From positions 6,288,441 through 6,352,440 of the forward strand of contig BCKC01000001.1 of assembly GCA_001600455.1 (NCBI GenBank): a stretch of 64,000 nt of DNA. Direction: 5' to 3'. Positions within the stretch are counted from its first letter, which is position 1; each line of letters starts with the position of its first letter. The DNA is from Endocalyx cinctus. Its lineage: Eukaryota > Ascomycota > Sordariomycetes > Amphisphaeriales > Apiosporaceae. The position numbers and the translations under genes are program-made. The notes under the pieces are model-generated. The model saw only the letters and a list, made by a program, of their open reading frames with translations. It was not told the origin of the DNA and made no database searches. Shown here in pieces: positions 60,307 through 64,000 of the stretch.

Positions 60307-61555
60307 GAGCATGCCAGCTGAGGATAATCTGTGTGTTCATACTGGCAAGCATGATCCGAGAGTATACCTCATCTTGCAAGGGGATAAAAAAAAAAAAAAA
60401 CTAATGTGAAAATGACGGGGATGGGAAGTTAGAAGAAGGCTGGGTTTTCCTATGCAATACTGAAGATGGGGAAAACGACAAAAAAAAAAACACGAAGGAA
60501 CAAGCATCCAAACAAATAAATAAAAGTTTTCATGATACGGGATGAAAGGTTCTAGGAGGGAAGTATCCTGTCTTGTAACTGGGCTTGGCTTTTATTCACA
60601 TGTGTGTAATTGCATAGCAAGGCNTTTTTTTTTTTTTTTTTTTTTTTTGCTTTCTTGTTTTCTTGTTTGAGTATCGATTGCATAGATATATAGATCTTCT
60701 AATCAACCTTATTTTTGATATTTCGGGTATATATTTGTTGATCTACGAACACTTCTAAGAAGATAATTTAGTGATCCTTTTCTGCCTCTTCTTCTGATTA
60801 TAGAGTTGGGATAACAGTAATGGTCTCATTCAGACTATGAACTGCTCGAAATAATATGAGATTTCGAAATGACATTTCTTGTATTGTATGTGCAATAGCC
60901 CTAATTATAACAAAAAATCTATATTCCTTCTATTGATCTCGCGAAACCCATGATTTGGATGCTTCTTTTTCTATGGAAGTGATCTTTTTAGCCTACATCC
61001 CCTTATCCTCTTTATCCTCGAGGAAATGCATATATCTATAACACTATAGTACAAGTTTTTTGTTTGCAGCTCTAGTATGTCGTAGTATAAATCATCATCG
61101 GTCCCGAACGTTCGTTTGCTTATTACACTAGGCAATTGGCGCGTTGGATCTTAATTACCATCATCCACCCGTGACAAAACAAGGTTTTCCCTGCGACGTT
61201 TGAGACAACGGACGACAATTTTAATTTTAATGAGCGGAAGCGATCGCCTCCCACCTCCGCATTACCGCCGCCGCAATTCGCCGTTGACTGGGTTGGCGAG
61301 AGAACGGACTTTTTAGTAGTGCCGGCTTAACTGATCAAAAGAGGATTCGAAATGTCGGTTAACGATGAACTAGTTCGCTTCATATTCATTATATTAGAGG
61401 ATTAGTTGACACAGCTATCGGGAGTTATCCTCTTTCCGGGAGGTGTGTAAACGATGCGGTATTCACGTTATTATTACAAGGACGGCGGTTTTTATACAGT
61501 CGTAAGCGAGGTTTCGGTATCGGGCGCATGTGCCCACTCGACCCGAAATCCTATT
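60307..61555. other. Convergent spacer, 1.25 kb
   Basis: AT-rich 3' flank of two convergent genes with A/T homopolymers, no gene recognised. Includes one undetermined base at 60624 directly before a T24 run (60625-60648). Confidence 0.6.
60624..60648. repeat. Ambiguous base plus T24 homopolymer
   Basis: The only N in the window, followed by 24 thymines; a likely sequencing or assembly uncertainty. Confidence 0.9.
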
Positions 61556-63081
61556 TCACCCAAGCCAGGGTAGCCACGACTTTCTCGGCGTCGTGTTTTG
61601 CTTGAGCTTGTTCAAGCAGTCGGGTCGGAAGTTGAGCCGTTTCTCCCCGTCGCAGGTGCATCTGCATCCGATCCCGCCCGCTACCTCGGGCGACCGACTG
61701 CCCCCTTTTCCTAGGACGGTGGACTCCGGTAGCTGGCCTCCGGGCGCGTTAGACGGACATTGGGAGAAGGGCCCGTGTTTGTATCCGAAGTCTTCGAAGT
61801 GGTGCACCTGGCTCGCGTTGAGCAGCATGGCCACCGCTAGAGAGTGAACGGCCGCATCGCCCCACTAGATGATTGTTATTGGTTAGCTACTACTGTAAAT
61901 GCATATCATATACGGGTGCGGGTATTTAATCATTGGGACAGAGCATTCTAGATAGTAGTGTTAAGGTTAGGAGGGTAAAATTTACACGTTCGAAGTAGAA
62001 CCCGCCCTGCTTATCAAGGTAAGAGACCAAGTCCTGGTAGGTCCTGGTGCGGAAGAAATCGAAGTCGGCAATCTCGAAATTGCTCCAGTAGTGGCAGAGG
62101 CTCCAGGTATCGCCGTACCCGTCGTGGTGGGGCAGGAAGCCGAGGAACCGGCGGAAGGGGAAGGGCACCCACGAGGGCGTGATCATGGCCTTCCACCCGC
62201 TCGTCGTCGGGATCCCCGCCTGGTCCTTCCAGTCCGACATGGCCCGGAACAGGCTCGGACACGACCGTCCGATCTCCCAGAGGGCGATGGTGTACCCGTA
62301 CACCTTCTTCTGCCGCGCCATCTCGACGAACGGGTCGTACGTTATGTCGCAGGTAAACTCCACGTCCGGCTCGAGCCGCCAGTACCATTTGTACTTTTGC
62401 AATACCTCTAGCTCGTAAAATTTACTATATAGGTTCACACCGAACGTGTCAGCCTCTGCCGTGGATATCTCATCGCACGCCCTTCACTCCTTGGCAAACG
62501 GGATGTTCGTGACATTTTTTTTTTTTTCGTCCTTGTAGGTATGAAAAAAAAAGGACCATATGCTCTTACCCGGAATAGAACCGACACATATGATGGTAGC
62601 CCTCCTGAGCCGCGTGGGGTATGCCGAGCTCCCCTTGTTTCTTGATGCTCGTCTTCGCGGCGTCGCTATCGACCCAGTCGGGGAAGGTCCACTGGTCCTT
62701 GGGGATGACCTCGAAGACGCCCTTGCCGCCAGCGGTATCGTTGAGCTCGTCGATGAACCGCTGCTGCCAGGGCTCGTCGTTGAGGAAGACGATCGGGTAC
62801 TCGAACCAGCGGTTGAAGTGGGACTCGATGGACCGGACCGTCCGCTTGGCCTTGACGCGCTCGTTGTTCCGCGCCAGCATCACGAACGCGGCGTTCGCGC
62901 GCTCGGCCCCGAGGTCCGGCTCTTGGCACGACGTGTGGAAGGGCGCGTCGAGCGGCGTCGGCGGGCGCGCTACCCGGTACCGCCATACGTGCAGGAGCGA
63001 TTCGAGGAGGAAGGGGGCGGCGATCGAGAGGAGGAGGAGGATGGGGAGTCGTCGCGTGTGGCGAATCAATCGACGTAACAT
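61556..63081 (-). CDS. GT15 alpha-1,2-mannosyltransferase (KRE2/MNT1/KTR family)
   Basis: Three exons (63081-62570, 62424-61986, 61864-61556) give 419 aa. This is a type II Golgi membrane enzyme adding alpha-1,2-mannose to O- and N-linked glycans from GDP-mannose. A short basic cytosolic tail and signal anchor (about 12-29, LPILLLLSIAAPFLLESL) precede the catalytic domain: ANAAFVMLARNNE, IVFLNDEPW, YHHMCRFYSG, WYWRLEPDVEFTCDITYDPF (EP-x-V serves as the metal/nucleotide site in the family), CHYWSNFEIADFDFFR, GGFYFERWGDAAVHSLA and FEDFGYKHGPFSQCP. Splicing restores the joins YSG-KFYELE and FER-WGDA exactly where the family has them. The extra Cys-containing C terminus (GCRCTCDGEKRLNFRPDCL) is a variable tail. 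Confidence 0.94.
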
Positions 63082-63789
63082 CGTGGATCAAATATTATTA
63101 TTATTTTTCAAAGCTTAATTTATGTCTTGGGGCCAAGACTTGCTGATATCATGGTTTTTTTTTTTTTTAGTAACAAGTGATCATTGAAGTTGGTCGAAGA
63201 AACTAGCGTGCGGCGCATTAGAAGAATAGAGAACAGGAGATATTGAAAATTCGAGTTTCTTTTCTTCTTTTTCGTGTGACAATGGCAGATTGGGATTGAA
63301 GTTTTGTCCCCCTTCTACTCTATAATATCGGATTTCGCCAATATGTCTATGCGGACCATTAGAAGAAAAATGTCACATGTAAATATCAATGATTCCTTCT
63401 CAGTCCCCTTTGCTCAATTGAGTGTTTGAGCTTCTGATGATTACCTAAGTACTAAGGTACAGTAATGGATATACTACAATAAATACTGCAGGTGTAGTAG
63501 CTAAGTTGATTAGATTAGCTGGACCGTTACATCATATCACCGGCAGTAGAAAATATAGGAAAGCCACAGTAATTACCTAATCAATCTATTAATAACGAGA
63601 ACCCCCACTTATTTTGCTTACTTGCATACCAAGCGTATAACAAACATCGTCGACGTCTTACTTCTGTCCGCTTCTCCCGCTTGACAATCATCATTACATA
63701 CAGTTCATTCTCACTCAAACTCATTTTCTGATCTTTAAGACTCATAGCGAAAGTCAGAAATTTTAGATCTGGACATTTAGCTACCCGAA
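63082..63789. promoter_or_regulatory. Shared divergent promoter, GT15 / right-edge gene
   Basis: 708 bases between divergent starts, AT-rich, no known element recognised. A T11-12 run lies near 63155-63168. Confidence 0.4.
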
Positions 63790-64000
63790 ATGGACTACGT
63801 CAACCACCGCCTCGCCCAAGAGGCTGCGAAGGGTCCTGCGGATATCTCGTACGTTCAACAATACCCAACGCACTCTCCGGATTGCCGGTAGAGAGTTTAG
63901 CAAACTATCGCACAATATACAAGTATATACATGCTAACTTATAAAAACCGATCGTTTTCTTAGCGAGGACTTTCTCACGCCTCTGAACATCATCCTCGTG
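63790..64000 (+). CDS. 5' end of a gene at the right edge, possibly Dap1/MAPR-like
   Basis: Exon 1 (63790-63848) encodes MDYVNHRLAQEAAKGPADIS and has a GTACGT donor. After a 115-bp intron ending CTTAG, exon 2 starts at 63964 and reads EDFLTPLNIILV to the window end. The LTPLNI-I/L-L onset of a hydrophobic segment resembles the N-terminal membrane anchor of fungal membrane-associated progesterone-receptor/Dap1 cytochrome b5-like proteins. Too little is visible to be sure of the family; only the gene start and the first intron are supported. Confidence 0.5.

Overview
This window is nuclear DNA of a filamentous ascomycete (Pezizomycotina, probably Sordariomycetes). The evidence is many short spliceosomal introns (mostly 48-160 bp, GTAAGT-type donors, CTAAC-type branch sites), fungal-specific families (RTA1 lipid exporters, GT15 mannosyltransferases, HeLo-like/NACHT STAND proteins), and AT-rich spacers between GC-richer exons. 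Gene models were built by hand: splice sites were chosen so that phase is kept and family motifs join across introns. No tRNA, rRNA, CRISPR array or intact transposon was recognised.

Layout. 0-6 kb: the 5' part of a GRASP (Golgi stacking) gene runs off the left edge. It is divergent from TGS1 (cap trimethylguanosine synthase), which converges on an RTA1-family membrane protein. Next comes a decayed RNase H-domain relic. 6-19.5 kb: a six-exon DOP1/Dopey gene; a membrane-anchored aspartic-protease-like protein that lacks its first catalytic aspartate and carries a 9-nt micro-exon; and a secreted, mucin-like gene interrupted by one in-frame TAG. 19.5-30 kb: MON1, an unrecognised 255-aa gene, a 1075-aa low-complexity gene, and a 2.6 kb AT-rich spacer. 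30-34 kb: protein disulfide isomerase (HDEL) and an amidohydrolase/decarboxylase gene whose first junction I could not resolve. 34-42 kb: an AAA+ ATPase gene (second 9-nt micro-exon) head-to-head with a 1489-aa STAND/NACHT protein.

42-48 kb: a small mitochondrial single-pass membrane protein, a possible new 137-aa gene and a BEM46-type alpha/beta hydrolase. 48-54.4 kb: a gene-poor AT-rich block with an unresolved, exon-like membrane-protein remnant and four copies of a 10-bp palindrome. 54-64 kb: an LYAR-type zinc-finger protein, the peroxin PEX10, an ERD1-like EXS protein, a KRE2/KTR-type mannosyltransferase, and the first exons of a gene that may be a Dap1/MAPR-like haem-binding protein.

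How genes relate. Several encode secretory or endosomal functions: GRASP, DOP1, MON1, PDI, ERD1-like and GT15. Erd1 and KTR enzymes are linked in yeast, so the adjacency at 59-63 kb is suggestive. The strongest candidates for unusual biology are the AAA+/STAND head-to-head pair, the catalytically altered protease-like receptor, and the TAG-interrupted surface protein.
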